Below the pieces are notes generated by a model that made no database searches, had not been told where the DNA came from, and saw only the letters and a list, made by a program, of their open reading frames with translations. 64,000 bases of DNA, taken from the NCBI GenBank assembly GCA_004009845.1, contig RMBW01000004.1, forward strand, positions 186,001-250,000. Direction: 5' to 3'. Source of the stretch: Davidsoniella eucalypti (Eukaryota; Ascomycota; Sordariomycetes; Microascales; Ceratocystidaceae). Positions within the stretch are counted from its first letter, which is position 1. The number at the start of each line of letters is the position of its first letter. This document shows positions 35,847-45,954 of this stretch, in pieces. Both the position numbers and the translations under genes were made by a program.

Positions 35847-37350
35847 TTAGTTCATGCGGCGAACCAGGGCGTTGATCTTGTCCTCGCGGTTACCCAGGTC
35901 ACCACCCTCAATGAAGTGACGGAACTTGCGGGTCTGGAAGCCACCAGTGGGGTTGGACAGCTTGAAGGGCCACAGGAAGTTGGCGGCCTGCTTGAAGTTG
36001 GGGCCAACAGTGATGATCTCGTGAACCAGATCCTCCATGCAGATGATGCCGTACTTGCCCAGGGACTCCTCGATGATGGAGTTGTCAGTCAGGGCGACAC
36101 GCTGCTTATTGATCTTACCGTAACCGCGCTTGTAGATAAGCTCCTTGACGGTCTTCAGGTTGGGGTAACCGTAGGCAACCCAGGGCTCGACAACCTTGAT
36201 CATCTCGGCGGTGGCCTTGGTGACCTTGATGAAGACACCGTTGTTGATCTGCAGCAGACGCAGCAGCTGGAGGATCTTGCGGGGCTTGGGGGGGACCTTG
36301 GAGACACCCTTGATGCGCAGGATGAAGATCAGCTTAGCCTCAGCGGGAATGTAAGCAGAGTTATCATCCTTAGCAACACGAGTCAGACGGAGCTTCTCGC
36401 GCTCGTCATCACGGTACTCCTTGATGTACTTCTCGGCACGCTTGAAGATAGCAGTGCGCTTCTCCTTGTTGGCCTATGTTGAAACCTTGTTAGTGATTGG
36501 CCATTACATATGATATGACGGCTTGAATAACAATTTTCTGGTTCAAATATCAGACCCGAAAGAAGGTTAACATATCAACAGCATCGACAATGTCTAGTTG
36601 ATTGGTTGTGTTATGCATCACAGGAACCAGGGACGGTTAGATAGGGTAGTACAAACCTTCTTCTGGGCCTCGACAGCGGCCAGGCGCTCAGAGCGAGCCT
36701 TCTCCTGGCTCTTGCGCTTCTTCAGGAGGGTCTCGGGGACCAGGACATGGTCAGCGGTGACGGGGCTATATAAAATCAGATTAGTACGAAGTCCACACAT
36801 GCAGACTTTTGTCTGCATGGATAGAGCGCCGGTGCTAGAACTGTTGCTGAGCGACATTCATGCCATGGCTAACTCGAAATAGATTTAATCGGTGAGGCCA
36901 ACTTGAGGTAGACATTGGGCTTTCGCTATGACTTGATCAAGAATTGGTTGTCTCATCCAACAACACCCCAAGCCGTGAGGCTTTAAGGAATAGTGGCGTA
37001 TCTTGTGAACGATAAAGATAGGCCATGAACAGGCATTTCCAGCACTGAAATGGGCGTATCTCATCAGATACGATGAATTTAAGAGAGAAGAATTGCTTCT
37101 TCAACTCCAACACCCCAAGTAGTATCTCTCAAACAACAAAGAAACTATCGTATCTCGTTAGGTTGAGGGAGAAACTCAGGAGCATCGAGCTGGTGATCTA
37201 GAATGTCGAGTCGTCTGTGTTTCAAGAGACTATGAACATCATCGACCAGCGAAAGGACAACGACAATCTCAGGGTTTGTAGGTAGACCAAGTACTCTAGT
37301 CCATGCGAAGACCGAGGGGGTCATGGGGCGACATACGCGGCGGGCGACAT
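35847..37350 (-). CDS. rpl7: 60S ribosomal protein L7 (uL30)
   Basis: Exons 37350-37337, 36765-36657 and 36473-35847 give 249 aa. The first exon holds only MSPA plus two bases. The donor there is GTATGT and the first intron is 571 bp, unusually long for this window. The second intron (183 bp, donor GTTTGT) contains a box C/D snoRNA on the same strand. Recognisable segments: VLVPETLLKKRKSQEKARSE near the N-terminus, then FILRIKGVSKVPPKPRKILQ and KRGYGKINKQRVALTDNSII, with a C-terminus ending in ALVRRMN. Length and sequence are those of a fungal uL30. It is divergent from RPS14, and the two starts are only 349 bases apart, so both ribosomal genes are probably co-regulated. High certainty. Confidence 0.97.
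36538..36630 (-). ncRNA. Intronic box C/D snoRNA (snR39-like), RPL7 intron 2
   Basis: Read on the minus strand inside RPL7 intron 2. A perfect 7-bp terminal stem is formed by CTGGTTC (36630-36624) and GAACCAG (36544-36538). Box C is GTGATGC (36621-36615), one base off consensus. Box D is CTGA (36553-36550). The ten bases directly upstream of box D (36563-36554) are complementary to the LSU rRNA motif ACCCGAAAGA. By the box D plus five rule this directs 2'-O-methylation of the G in ACCCG. From memory that is the Gm805 region of yeast 25S rRNA, next to the site served by snR39/snR59, which in yeast also reside in RPL7 introns. Internal C'/D' boxes are not clear. Stem, boxes, guide and host gene agree; rRNA numbering and naming are from recall. 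Confidence 0.82.
36798..36819. other. Perfect 9-bp hairpin in RPL7 intron 1
   Basis: CATGCAGAC and GTCTGCATG flank a four-base loop. The hairpin lies about 30 bases from the 3' splice site of the 571-bp intron, between the likely branch region and the acceptor side, so it could affect splice-site choice. Confidence 0.5.
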
Positions 37351-37699
37351 CTTGACGGTGACTGATGGTTGGCTAAACAAAAGAAAACAAGAAAGTCAAA
37401 AGAAAGGTTCCGGACCAAGATATTTAGCAAATATACTACCCTGCATGAGACAAAAAATTTCGTCAAATTCCCTTTTTTCTTCAAGTGGGGCCATCAGGGC
37501 TATTAAATTGTTGTGTGCAGCACAAAAAAGCCCCACCAAGTCTAACTTTCTGCCACAACATACCGCCTTAGGGCAATCGCAAAAATCCCCACCTATGCCA
37601 TTGAGTTTTGCTTAGGCGAATTTTGACTTGGGATCTTGAATTTGTGAATTTTTCTTGACATCCCCAATTTCAAGGAGTTCGACATATCACACAGACAAA
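37351..37699. promoter_or_regulatory. Divergent promoter, RPL7 / RPS14
   Basis: 349 bp separate the two ribosomal protein start codons. A shared promoter allows coordinated ribosomal protein expression. Candidate elements include the segment ACCCTGCATGAGA near 37438 and GGGCAATCGC near 37572; neither is proven. Confidence 0.65.
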
Positions 37700-38516
37700 A
37701 TGGCCCCCAAGAAGACTTCCTCGGCTCCTAAGGAGAACATCTCCCTCGGCCCCAACGCCCGTGATGGTAAGTCTCACAACAATACCAGCGACGTCAACTT
37801 CGAATTCATGAATTTCGACGACATGGGATATCAAATTTCTAAAATATGCTACAAGCGAAGTCTTGGATCGTCAAGCGCCATATAACTAACAATTTCGACT
37901 GTAGGCGAGCTCGTTTTCGGCGTTGCCCGTATCTTCGCCTCTTTCAACGACACTTTCGTCCACGTCACCGATCTTTCGTACGTTTGAACCTATCTTTCTC
38001 AGAACCGACACAAGAATCCGACTCGATACGCAATCCCCCGTCAATAATTGATACTTTCAAGTCGAGTCGAGCGAATACGATGATAGAGGGGTTTTTGACA
38101 CAGCTTATCATGTTTGATGAAATAATGGCTAACATTGGGTGATTCCAGTGGCCGTGAGACCATCTGCCGTGTTACCGGTGGTATGAAGGTCAAGGCTGAC
38201 CGTGATGAGTCTTCTCCCTACGCTGCCATGCTGGCTGCCCAGGATGTCGCCGTCCGCTGTAAGGAGGTTGGCATTTCTGCCCTGCACATCAAGATCCGTG
38301 CCACTGGTGGTAAGTTTTCTATGATACCATGTTGAACACAACAAGTTACTAATTCATAACACAGGTAACGGTACCAAGACCCCCGGTCCCGGTGCCCAGT
38401 CTGCTCTGCGTGCCCTGGCCCGTTCCGGCATGAAGATCGGCCGCATTGAGGATGTTACCCCCACTCCCTCCGACTCTACCCGCAGAAAGGGTGGTCGCCG
38501 TGGTCGTCGTCTCTAA
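37700..38516 (+). CDS. rps14: 40S ribosomal protein S14 (uS11)
   Basis: Exons 37700-37766, 37905-37977, 38149-38309 and 38365-38516; introns of 138, 171 and 55 bp all have GT...AG ends. The product is 150 aa, the standard length. The protein begins MAPKKTSSAPKENISLGPNA. It continues with ELVFGVARIFASFNDTFVHV and GRETICRVTGGMKVKADRDE, the uS11 core on the small-subunit platform, where it helps late 40S maturation. It ends in the conserved basic tail RRKGGRRGRRL. All exon joins keep frame and codon phases agree. No snoRNA was recognised in its introns. High certainty. Confidence 0.97.
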
Positions 38517-39392
38517 ATGTCTCGTTTTTTTCGAGGCATTATCTGTTTTGGTGGACTGCGTTGCTCAATGGAGCTTGGCGTTATGCTACGAAAACGAGTT
38601 TCTTCTTTAATTGGCTGCTTTAAAAAATCATCTGTGGCTTAAGGGAATCAAAAGAACAAAAATCTCAAACTAAAGAACCTTGAGGAAGAACAAAAAAGAC
38701 GCGAAGAACGGCGTTTTGTTTAAAGACAAGTGCCTGGTCTTCATTATTCTTTTACGATGAACAACATGTATCTGGACTGGTCTCCCACGTTGAACGACTT
38801 CTTGTCATAACATTTTGCATGGTGAGAACTACTTGGGCATGGGAAAAACTTGACGATGTATAAAGACAGGACGGAACAGAAAAGTACTAGGATCTTTTTA
38901 GACATGAGAGACAACAAAAACTACGGAGCTTGATTGATTGATACAGCCGGAGGCCTGTGACGTAGCAGTGATGAGAATGCTCTTAAATGTGTTCGTCATA
39001 TCAAGATGCATAGCACAATTAGGGAACTCAACATCGTTGTCAATTCTCTATGGCAAACCTTGAGTTACTATCATCTATTCTAGCTTATTAGTACACTGCA
39101 GACAAGATAAAACAATAACAAATAAGTAAAAGTATTCACTAAGTTGTTCGTTTCTGTTTTCTGGTTTTCCTTTGTAATTTTCTGGACCTCTATTAGGAGG
39201 GTCTCTCGACGTCTAACGATCCACTAGGGTTGGATCCATGTGATACATAAAGACGTAAAATGATAAATAAATATACACAACTATTCAACCTGCCCAACTC
39301 TTTTCACTTAGCTTCATACTTGATACAGATACACAAGACAAAATTTATTTATACATGAGTCTACCAAAGTAGCCTAACCTAGAGCATGAGCA
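38517..39392. other. Intergenic, no gene recognised
   Basis: About 0.9 kb between RPS14 and the kinase-like pseudogene. The first part is the RPS14 3' UTR; the rest is AT-rich without ORFs or repeats of note. Confidence 0.5.
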
Positions 39393-41432
39393 TTAGAGTG
39401 GCTCACTTAAAAGACTCTGTGCACTGCAGTAGTCCAGTCGAGCCACATGGTTGAAAAGCGCCTCCTGTTTTGCCTTTGACAAAGGTTCTCTGCCTTCATC
39501 CTCTGAAAGCTTCCTCCTCTTGTTGGATGAAATATCACTCTTTGCTGGAAGAATATCGACTTTGTCAAAGTCAATTACAGTGATCTCTCCATTAGCCCCT
39601 TGCAGTACATTTGGCCATCGGACATCGCCATGCACCACCCCTAGGTTATGCATCTTTCTTTTCCAGAGTAGAGGTGACTGTGCTGATGATGTCTGCTCTA
39701 GACTCCTCCGTGCCCGAGTTTGGTTTGACTTATGTACCACCATAAGATAACAACATGAAGTAGATGATTCGTACATCAAACCAGTAATAGTATGTCTGGC
39801 CCAGTGCCTTGAGGTCAACAGAGCCAAGACAGACTGCAACTCCATGACCTTGTAGTGGTCTTAGCCGATTATAGACAGCCATCTCTTTCTGTAGATCGAC
39901 AACACACCCTCCAGTAACACCCTTTGCAACAAAGGTATAGGTAAATTGCAGTAGTGTTATCTGAAATAGAGCACCACAAGTACCCTCCTTTCCCAAAACC
40001 ACAACACCTTTTACCAAGCTCTTAGAAAGTTGTTGACGTAGGAGATTCATGAATTGTTGGTGTGTAACGGGGTGCTTGTTCTTGCTCCGTATCATATTGC
40101 AATGCAATGCCACGTTGGGGCAACTGCTGTCCAGATTCCTACCATTCAATAGGGATAACAGACACAATGATGTGCAGTATTCTCTTTGAAGATTAGTCTC
40201 TGTGTTGCCATCAGCAGGTGCTCGGTGTGGTGATGAGCCACCAGCAGCAGGGCCACGATCATGAGAAGGGCCACTTGTGCTGCCTGCTCCGCTAGCACCG
40301 CAATTGCCACCACCACCAGTACTGCTACCACCATTACCACCACCGAAGTCTGCTCCTCCTCCAGGCCCATCACGTTTGCTGTGTGACCGAAGCACACGGT
40401 GTGGCACACTAATCTGAGACAACCGTCGTTTCCTGGATGAAGCTGACTCCTTGAAATCAAGATCTTTTGGAGTACGCCGGTACTTTAGATTAGGATTCAA
40501 CTCAGCACCCCACTAATATCCTGCAGAAGTTTATTATAATCAACTTCCCATTTCTCACACCGTTTGACTGCCCTCATTCGTTCATCGTTGTGATGCTGGT
40601 TCGACTGGAGGGCAAGCAGTGTAAAAAGAAGGACCTGGCCTACAGAATTACTGTAGATAGGATTATCATTCGCCTCAACCTCTCTTGACGGGTGTGCCAG
40701 GTGGAAGTAAAGCACTGTCGGTTCAGCCCAGTCAATCTTAAGGAATACAATACAATCTCCGTTAGTCACATAGCCGTATTCCAATCCGGCCTCTAACATG
40801 TAGTGATATATCTACGTGACAGCCGCTGCGGAGTAAAGTTCAGAGTAGTATTGAAACTTTTCAGGCTCAACAGTATGTATTGTTGCCCTATGAAAACCTC
40901 TTGACTGATGTTCATTTTTCGTAGCCCTTGTCCAAGATGTGTATTGTGAAGTTTGTAAGGTGCCTTGTATTCGATGATAACATAGACAATCTCTTTCCGG
41001 CCTGACTTTCTAGTGACACAAATCTGATCCGTACGCAAAGTTGCATCCCGCTTCACACCATCCCCGATATCACCTGGCTGACGGAGATTACTCGCTGTTG
41101 TGTGGAATTTCACATCTTTGAGAAGAGGGGTGATGCCTTCTTTTCGAGAATGGAAGTCAAAGGACGCGGACAAGATAAGCTCCACGGACTTTTCGATGGC
41201 ATTGTGCTGGACAGAAATAAAGAGAAGTTTCATCTCTAACAATGCTGGTGCTGACTCTACGTCCTATAGTCTCGAGGCCATGTAAGCTTTCAAACAGTGT
41301 CTCTTCACGTGAACTGAGAGCTTGAAGTTGCTCGATCAAGTTGTCCTGGACTGATTCAAAGGTGGTCCGTAAGAAGGCCAGGACAGTGCTTTCTAGCAGG
41401 TTTGGTAGAAGGAGCCCTAGTTGTGAGGGCAT
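39393..41432 (-). pseudogene. Broken nuclease-like/kinase-like fungal gene
   Basis: Five overlapping minus-strand ORFs in shifted frames cover one decayed gene. In order: an N-terminal helical part from ATG at 41432; a PD-(D/E)XK-like region (TDQICVTRKSGRKEIVYV then IIEYKAPYKL, near 41010-40950); a module starting GLEYGYVTNGDCIVFLKI (about 40790); a Gly/Ser-rich linker (about 40380-40220); and a kinase-like lobe with VVHGDVRWPNVL and ITVIDFDKVDIL (about 39640-39540). Fusions of restriction-nuclease-like and kinase domains occur in a large fungal family related to Crinkler-type effectors. Here there are frameshifts near 41240, 40830, 40500 and 39680, and in-frame stops at about 40815 (TAG) and 39733 (TAA). 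The HGD and DFD catalytic motifs survive locally. It cannot encode an intact protein. A second LINE remnant lies just beyond its 5' end. Confidence 0.75.
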
Positions 41433-41797
41433 CGGAAGTGTCGAGTCTGGTTTTACAGAGTACAAGTGTCTGGCAACCTCTCAGGTATTCCTCGATAGTC
41501 GTTGATGTAAAAGTATCTTAGGGTGATATGATCAGTCTAACTTGGTTGGTATGATGATAGTGCATTTAGGATAAAGGAATAAATTTAATTACTAAACGCC
41601 TGCTATTTCTCCCCATGCTATGCATATCAAGTTATGCCTATAACTTGAATACTCTAACACTACAATCATATTCCAATTGTTATGGTGGACATGTATGTGT
41701 TCATGTAGTCTTTTAATCAGCAGAGCAATCGTGATATCTTCCTCAAAATCCTGCCTCAACTCTACGTTAATGAGTAGGGGGAGACAGGGTTAACTCT
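41433..41797. other. Spacer between pseudogene and LINE remnant
   Basis: AT-rich DNA containing the former promoter of the decayed gene. No feature recognised. Confidence 0.45.
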
Positions 41798-42160
41798 AAG
41801 CTATCGGGCAATGAGATAGCAGATACTCTGGCCAAGGAAGGCGCTACTTTACCTCCACCTCCAAACTTGCCTCCCTCCATTGCTCATGTCAAACGAGCTG
41901 CTCGGAGTCGGCTTCAGGAGGAGTACACCGACTGGTAGACATCCTCTGCCCGACAACTCACAAGGACCTGGGCCGGCTGCTGGCCGCCCGATCACACCAT
42001 ACAAACTACAGATTCATGTTGTTGTGGGAAAAAGAAGGACCCACTACACTTCTTCTTCTGCTGGAAGGGCAAACATCTGTCAAGGGTTTTCTCAAAAGAC
42101 CGTTTCACATCACTATAGACAATACCTTATCTACACAAGGGGCAATTGATTTCTTCAATT
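41798..42160 (+). mobile_element. LINE remnant, RNase H and C-terminal fragment
   Basis: An open segment at 41798-41938 reads the end of a retrotransposon RNase H domain (LSGNEIADTLAKEGA) and the linker that follows in fungal LINEs (APPxPNLPPSIAHVKR-like; here PPPPNLPPSIAHVKR), then stops. In another frame to about 42110 the typical post-RNase H segment is visible (DLGRLLAARSHHTNYRFM). The fragment is short and frameshifted. The spacer after the GNE-ADxLAK motif differs from that of the LINE at position 1, so it comes from a different family. Confidence 0.7.
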
Positions 42161-43136
42161 GTTGAATACGTTGAGCAACCCTAATATATTATGTTACACT
42201 GTGGTTAACCCTACTGGGCTTTTTTATTTTTTATTTCCTACCCCTTGTATCATTATGACATTGAACTGCCAAAAGCATTGGGAAAATTTACCGGTCAATG
42301 ATACCGAAGCCAAAAAGGTAGAAAAAGGGTAGCCGAAAACTAGCATAAGCAAAATAGGGAGTTGAAAGCTAGACAGAAGTTGGTTGCAATATTTGGAGAA
42401 AGAAAACACGAGGTCACAGCAAAGCATTGCGAGGCCGGTTTTGGGGTTTCATTTTGGAGCAATTATGTAGGGTCGGATGGTTAGCAAATGATATTGTCGT
42501 GTTAGTTAGAGAGATGAGAACTGTTCAATTTCCATAAGAAAACATATGAATATTGATTCGTTTACGATGAGCATCATGTATATGTGAATAGAGGTGTGGA
42601 TAGAAAATCGGGTTATCAATCGTAGATAAGATGGATTGATATAGTTCCAAGCATCCAAGTATCCGATTTGAGAGCCGAGACTAGCTAGTAAAAATCGAAG
42701 CTTTGCCGTGGGAGGAATTAATTTGTTAGGATAAAACATGCCCATTTTGGAGCTTTGGTTTTCTGGGCTGTTTTTGTTTGCGACAGAACACCCTTGACAA
42801 ATATTAAACCGAAGGCTTAGAAGCTTCCTCCGACTCGTCTCCGGGGCCTTCTGTCTCTTTTTCTCCCAGCAACATTACAATTTCTGCCGTGAATTATTGC
42901 GCTGTTCCTGAATCTCAAATTGATTCGAACCAATCGGCAAAAACAACCGCCCAAACAAAACATCGAAGCGCCATTCATCTGATCACGATCCTGTCCCTAC
43001 TCAAAACCCAGGCGCCTGTTTTAACGATCCAGTGGCTGGCGATATAAGCGAAGATACCAAAATCCGAGTATCGACATAGTCTCGAAGAAACAACACCAAC
43101 AAGATCGGCCGTCTGCCCGCGATTACGAACGCCGCC
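42161..43136. other. Intergenic, PEX11 upstream region
   Basis: About 1 kb with no convincing ORF; it contains the promoter and leader of the PEX11-family gene. Nothing else recognised. Confidence 0.5.
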
Positions 43137-44060
43137 ATGTCGTCTACTACCGAACCTACCGTGGTTTCCTCCTCCGCGATCGAACCCAAGAAGGCACTGC
43201 CGGCACCGGCACCGGCGTCCTACGCTGGCTCGATCGTCAGCATCCCGTCCAACATCGATGGTTTCCTGCTACACCTCCACCGATGCCTATCCACGCCGTC
43301 GGGTATCGACACAGTGCTGCAGCTAATCTGCTATACCTCGAAGCTGACTGCCTCGCTTGCAGACACATTTGCCGAGGCATCGCTGCAAAAGGCCGCTGCG
43401 CGTTTCGCCTCGCTGGTCCTCACCATCCAATCCACCTCCATTGATATGCCGACACCAAAGGGCGCCGCGCGCGCTCTGCGCATCTCCGCAACCCTCAAGG
43501 CCTTGTCCGGCCTACTCTCCGAGGGCCGCATGTTCATGCGTTTGTGGGCGCTGGTCGGCATGTACGCGTGGGCCAAGGGCCTAGTAGGCAAGGCGTTGAC
43601 CAAGCACAGCGATGCCGATGCCAGCAAAGCCACGCGTAGCGAGGAAGGTCTGGATAAAATGATTGCTTGGGTCCAGCTACTGTCGTGCGTGGCTCTCCAG
43701 TTCCTGGAGAACCGCGCGTATCTGGCGCAAAAGAAGGTGCTCAACTTGCCCGAGGCCAGCATTGCCTGGGCGCTTACTTGGAGTACGCGTCTATGGGCTG
43801 TCTATGTCGGATCGGAGTTGGGCCGGCTGCTAGTCGAGCGCTCGCGCAAGAAGCATGGCTTGGATGCCGCTAGCGAGGAACACAAGGAGTGGAGAGAGAA
43901 ATGGAACTCGTCGTTCCTGCGCAACTTGGCTTGGGCACCGCTAACGATCTCGTGGAGTATGGAGAAGGGCTTTGCTGGTGAGGCCGGCATTGGTCTGCTA
44001 GCGTCGGTTCCTGGCATTATCCAGATGCGCCAGCTGTGGAAGAATACCGCAAAGGCATAG
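43137..44060 (+). CDS. PEX11-family peroxisomal membrane protein
   Basis: A single 307-aa exon with ATG in a GCCGCCATG context. PEX11 proteins bind the peroxisomal membrane, curve it, and drive elongation and division. The N-terminal 30 residues are Ser/Pro/Ala-rich. The PEX11 domain follows: FLLHLHRCLSTPSGIDTVLQ and LICYTSKLTASLAD near residues 43-80, the amphipathic helix region. RMFMRLWALVGMYAWAKGL follows at about 140-165. The C-terminal half has hydrophobic helices (AWVQLLSCVALQFLENRAYL; ASIAWALTWSTRLWAVYVGS) and ends GLLASVPGIIQMRQLW. The layout fits the fungal Pex11C/Pex11-like branch more than the main Pex11, but the subgroup call is tentative. No intron. Confidence 0.85.
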   Translation: MSSTTEPTVVSSSAIEPKKALPAPAPASYAGSIVSIPSNIDGFLLHLHRCLSTPSGIDTVLQLICYTSKLTASLADTFAEASLQKAAARFASLVLTIQSTSIDMPTPKGAARALRISATLKALSGLLSEGRMFMRLWALVGMYAWAKGLVGKALTKHSDADASKATRSEEGLDKMIAWVQLLSCVALQFLENRAYLAQKKVLNLPEASIAWALTWSTRLWAVYVGSELGRLLVERSRKKHGLDAASEEHKEWREKWNSSFLRNLAWAPLTISWSMEKGFAGEAGIGLLASVPGIIQMRQLWKNTAKA

Positions 44061-44618
44061 AGCGACGGCTAGCCGAGCTAGGAAACTAGAGAAAGAAGGA
44101 GGTGAAAGAGGGGAGGAGGAGGAGGGGAGATGTCAGCTCCTCAATGTGTATGTGCGTATATCTACTATCATTCTTCTGGGTCTTTCGCGGCTATTTAACC
44201 TTTGGTCCGTACAACTTGCCGTCTTACTATATTCTAATGTCCAAACAAAGTACCATATTCAAAACTATCCTATTCACATGTCATAATATGCACTGCCTAT
44301 GTCTAGTAGTACGTATGTATTACCGATCTTGGGCTCTTCCTGCAGCCCTGAAAATACTAGGATGGCCATCTCTGTGCCTTGGATATCAAGCCCCTGGATC
44401 CTTGCACCAGGCGCTGTATTTACAGTGACTCAGTGGACGAATAACAAGGCTGGAGCGCTGCAAACGAAGCTCATTGTGGGGTTTCCGAAGCTGGGGTTAT
44501 TGCAAGAGCTCACTGTGACTTAGTATGAAGAATAACTAACAACAGTGACAACATAAACAACCAACTTGCCTGTCAAACAAACAGCTAGTGATATTGCCCA
44601 TTGACTAAGATAAACCAG
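44061..44618. other. Intergenic, PEX11 3' flank and PGM-like promoter
   Basis: 558 bp between two plus-strand genes. Short ORFs near 44102-44523 have no recognisable features. Confidence 0.5.
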
Positions 44619-45619
44619 ATGCCTCACTACAAATTCACCGCCCTTCCAGGCATATTCTTTGATTTTGCACCCAAGTGTGCTGCTGACCCGTCTTTCAAGG
44701 TCACGACCCAGCCTGATCTGGCCCTTCTTCCTCGCTCATATCCCGGCGATGATGACGCCTCAGCCCAGCTCCACCAATGGGAGCGCCTGGCCAAGTACTT
44801 GAACCGCTTGAACGCCGAAGCAGAAGCCGGCACCAAGTACAAACTGATATACCTCACTCGACATGGCGTCGGTGACCACAATGCCACGATACGCAAGGTC
44901 GGCCAAAAGGCATGGGATGTAAGTCGCAAAGCAGCAAAGCACCCATCACAGCTACGAGCCAAAAACAAGGGACTGACCATGATTTACTTGGACGATAGGA
45001 CACAGTTGGCAAACTGGACTCTATCGACGGTGTCGTTCTCGCAGACGCCCACCTGACACAGGAGGGCATCGACCAGGCCACCGACCTCAGCGGGCTCTGG
45101 GCTACCTTCATCAGCGACGGAGCGCCGTTTCCGGACTCTCTATACAGTAGCCCACTGACCCGCTGCTTGCAGACATCCAAGCTAGTATTTGGCCCCGTCT
45201 GTGCCGCGCGTGGCGTCGAGTATCGCCCGACCGTCAAAGAACTGTTGCGCGAGCGTATGACAGACCACACCTGCGACCGTCGGTCCAGCAAGACCTACAT
45301 CGCCGAGTCGTTTCCCGAGTATCGCATCGAAGACGGCTTCACCGAGACTGACGAGATGTGGCGTAGCGATCGTTGGGAGCCGCTGGTCGACCATTTGACC
45401 CGCAAACAGCGTGTGTTGGAGGATATCTTTAGCCATGATCAGAGTCAGACGATCTCTCTGGCTGTGCATTCTATGGCTGTTGCGGCTGTTATGCGTGTCT
45501 GTAACTTGGCGGAGTTCCGGGTGCGTGAAGGAACTTCGCATGCGTTGCTTGTCAAGGCGGAGGAAGTTGCTGAGAGTCCGTCTTATACCGAGGCTTCCGA
45601 CGGTCTGAGTGGCTTGTAA
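44619..45619 (+). CDS. Histidine phosphatase / phosphoglycerate mutase family
   Basis: Exons 44619-44918 and 44999-45619 (80-bp intron, GTAAGT...GATAG) join in phase 0, giving 306 aa. The catalytic RHG motif is LTRHGVGDHN at about residue 83, where the His becomes phosphorylated. Further conserved positions are SSPLTRCLQT (substrate-binding Arg) and LAVHSMAVAAV with the second catalytic His at about 255. LREERM-type acid residues fall near the middle (VKELLRERMTDHTCDRRSS). The fold and spacing resemble the yeast Pmu1-like branch, not glycolytic phosphoglycerate mutase, so it is probably a cytosolic phosphatase of unknown substrate. The first in-frame ATG is used. It is convergent with the gamma-tubulin component gene. 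Confidence 0.88.
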
Positions 45620-45954
45620 GGAACAAATCAGTGAATGTTTCAGACCGGCTAGAGTTGAAAGCAAGACGAAATCTTTGCAAACCTTCATGTGTGATGGGTT
45701 GAATCCTGGTTGCAAGATCGGTAGTCTATGAATTAGCATTCTGGCATACTACACTATAGCCGGATAGTATATATTTATATAGACAGATCTGTATATAACT
45801 GGATCTTGGTCTATTCCTTACACATTACTACTGTAGGTTCTCGGGTTGTGATATGGTCGTTGATTTTCCTGGAAGATATATATTATATTTCGTAAAATCT
45901 TATGGTGATGTTAAGTATCATATTCGCGTCATACTCCCCCCTTCTTGATGTATT
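45620..45954. other. Convergent 3' flanks
   Basis: 335 bp between two facing stop codons; AT-rich, with probable poly(A) regions of both genes. Confidence 0.55.

Noticed and set aside
35916..36482. 188-codon ORF antisense to RPL7
   Set aside because: Leu/Gly/Asp-rich mirror of highly biased ribosomal-protein codons.
37172..37244. Second box C/D snoRNA in RPL7 intron 1
   Set aside because: ATGATGT and CTGA occur at suitable spacing, but there is no terminal stem and the guide region has no convincing contiguous rRNA match.
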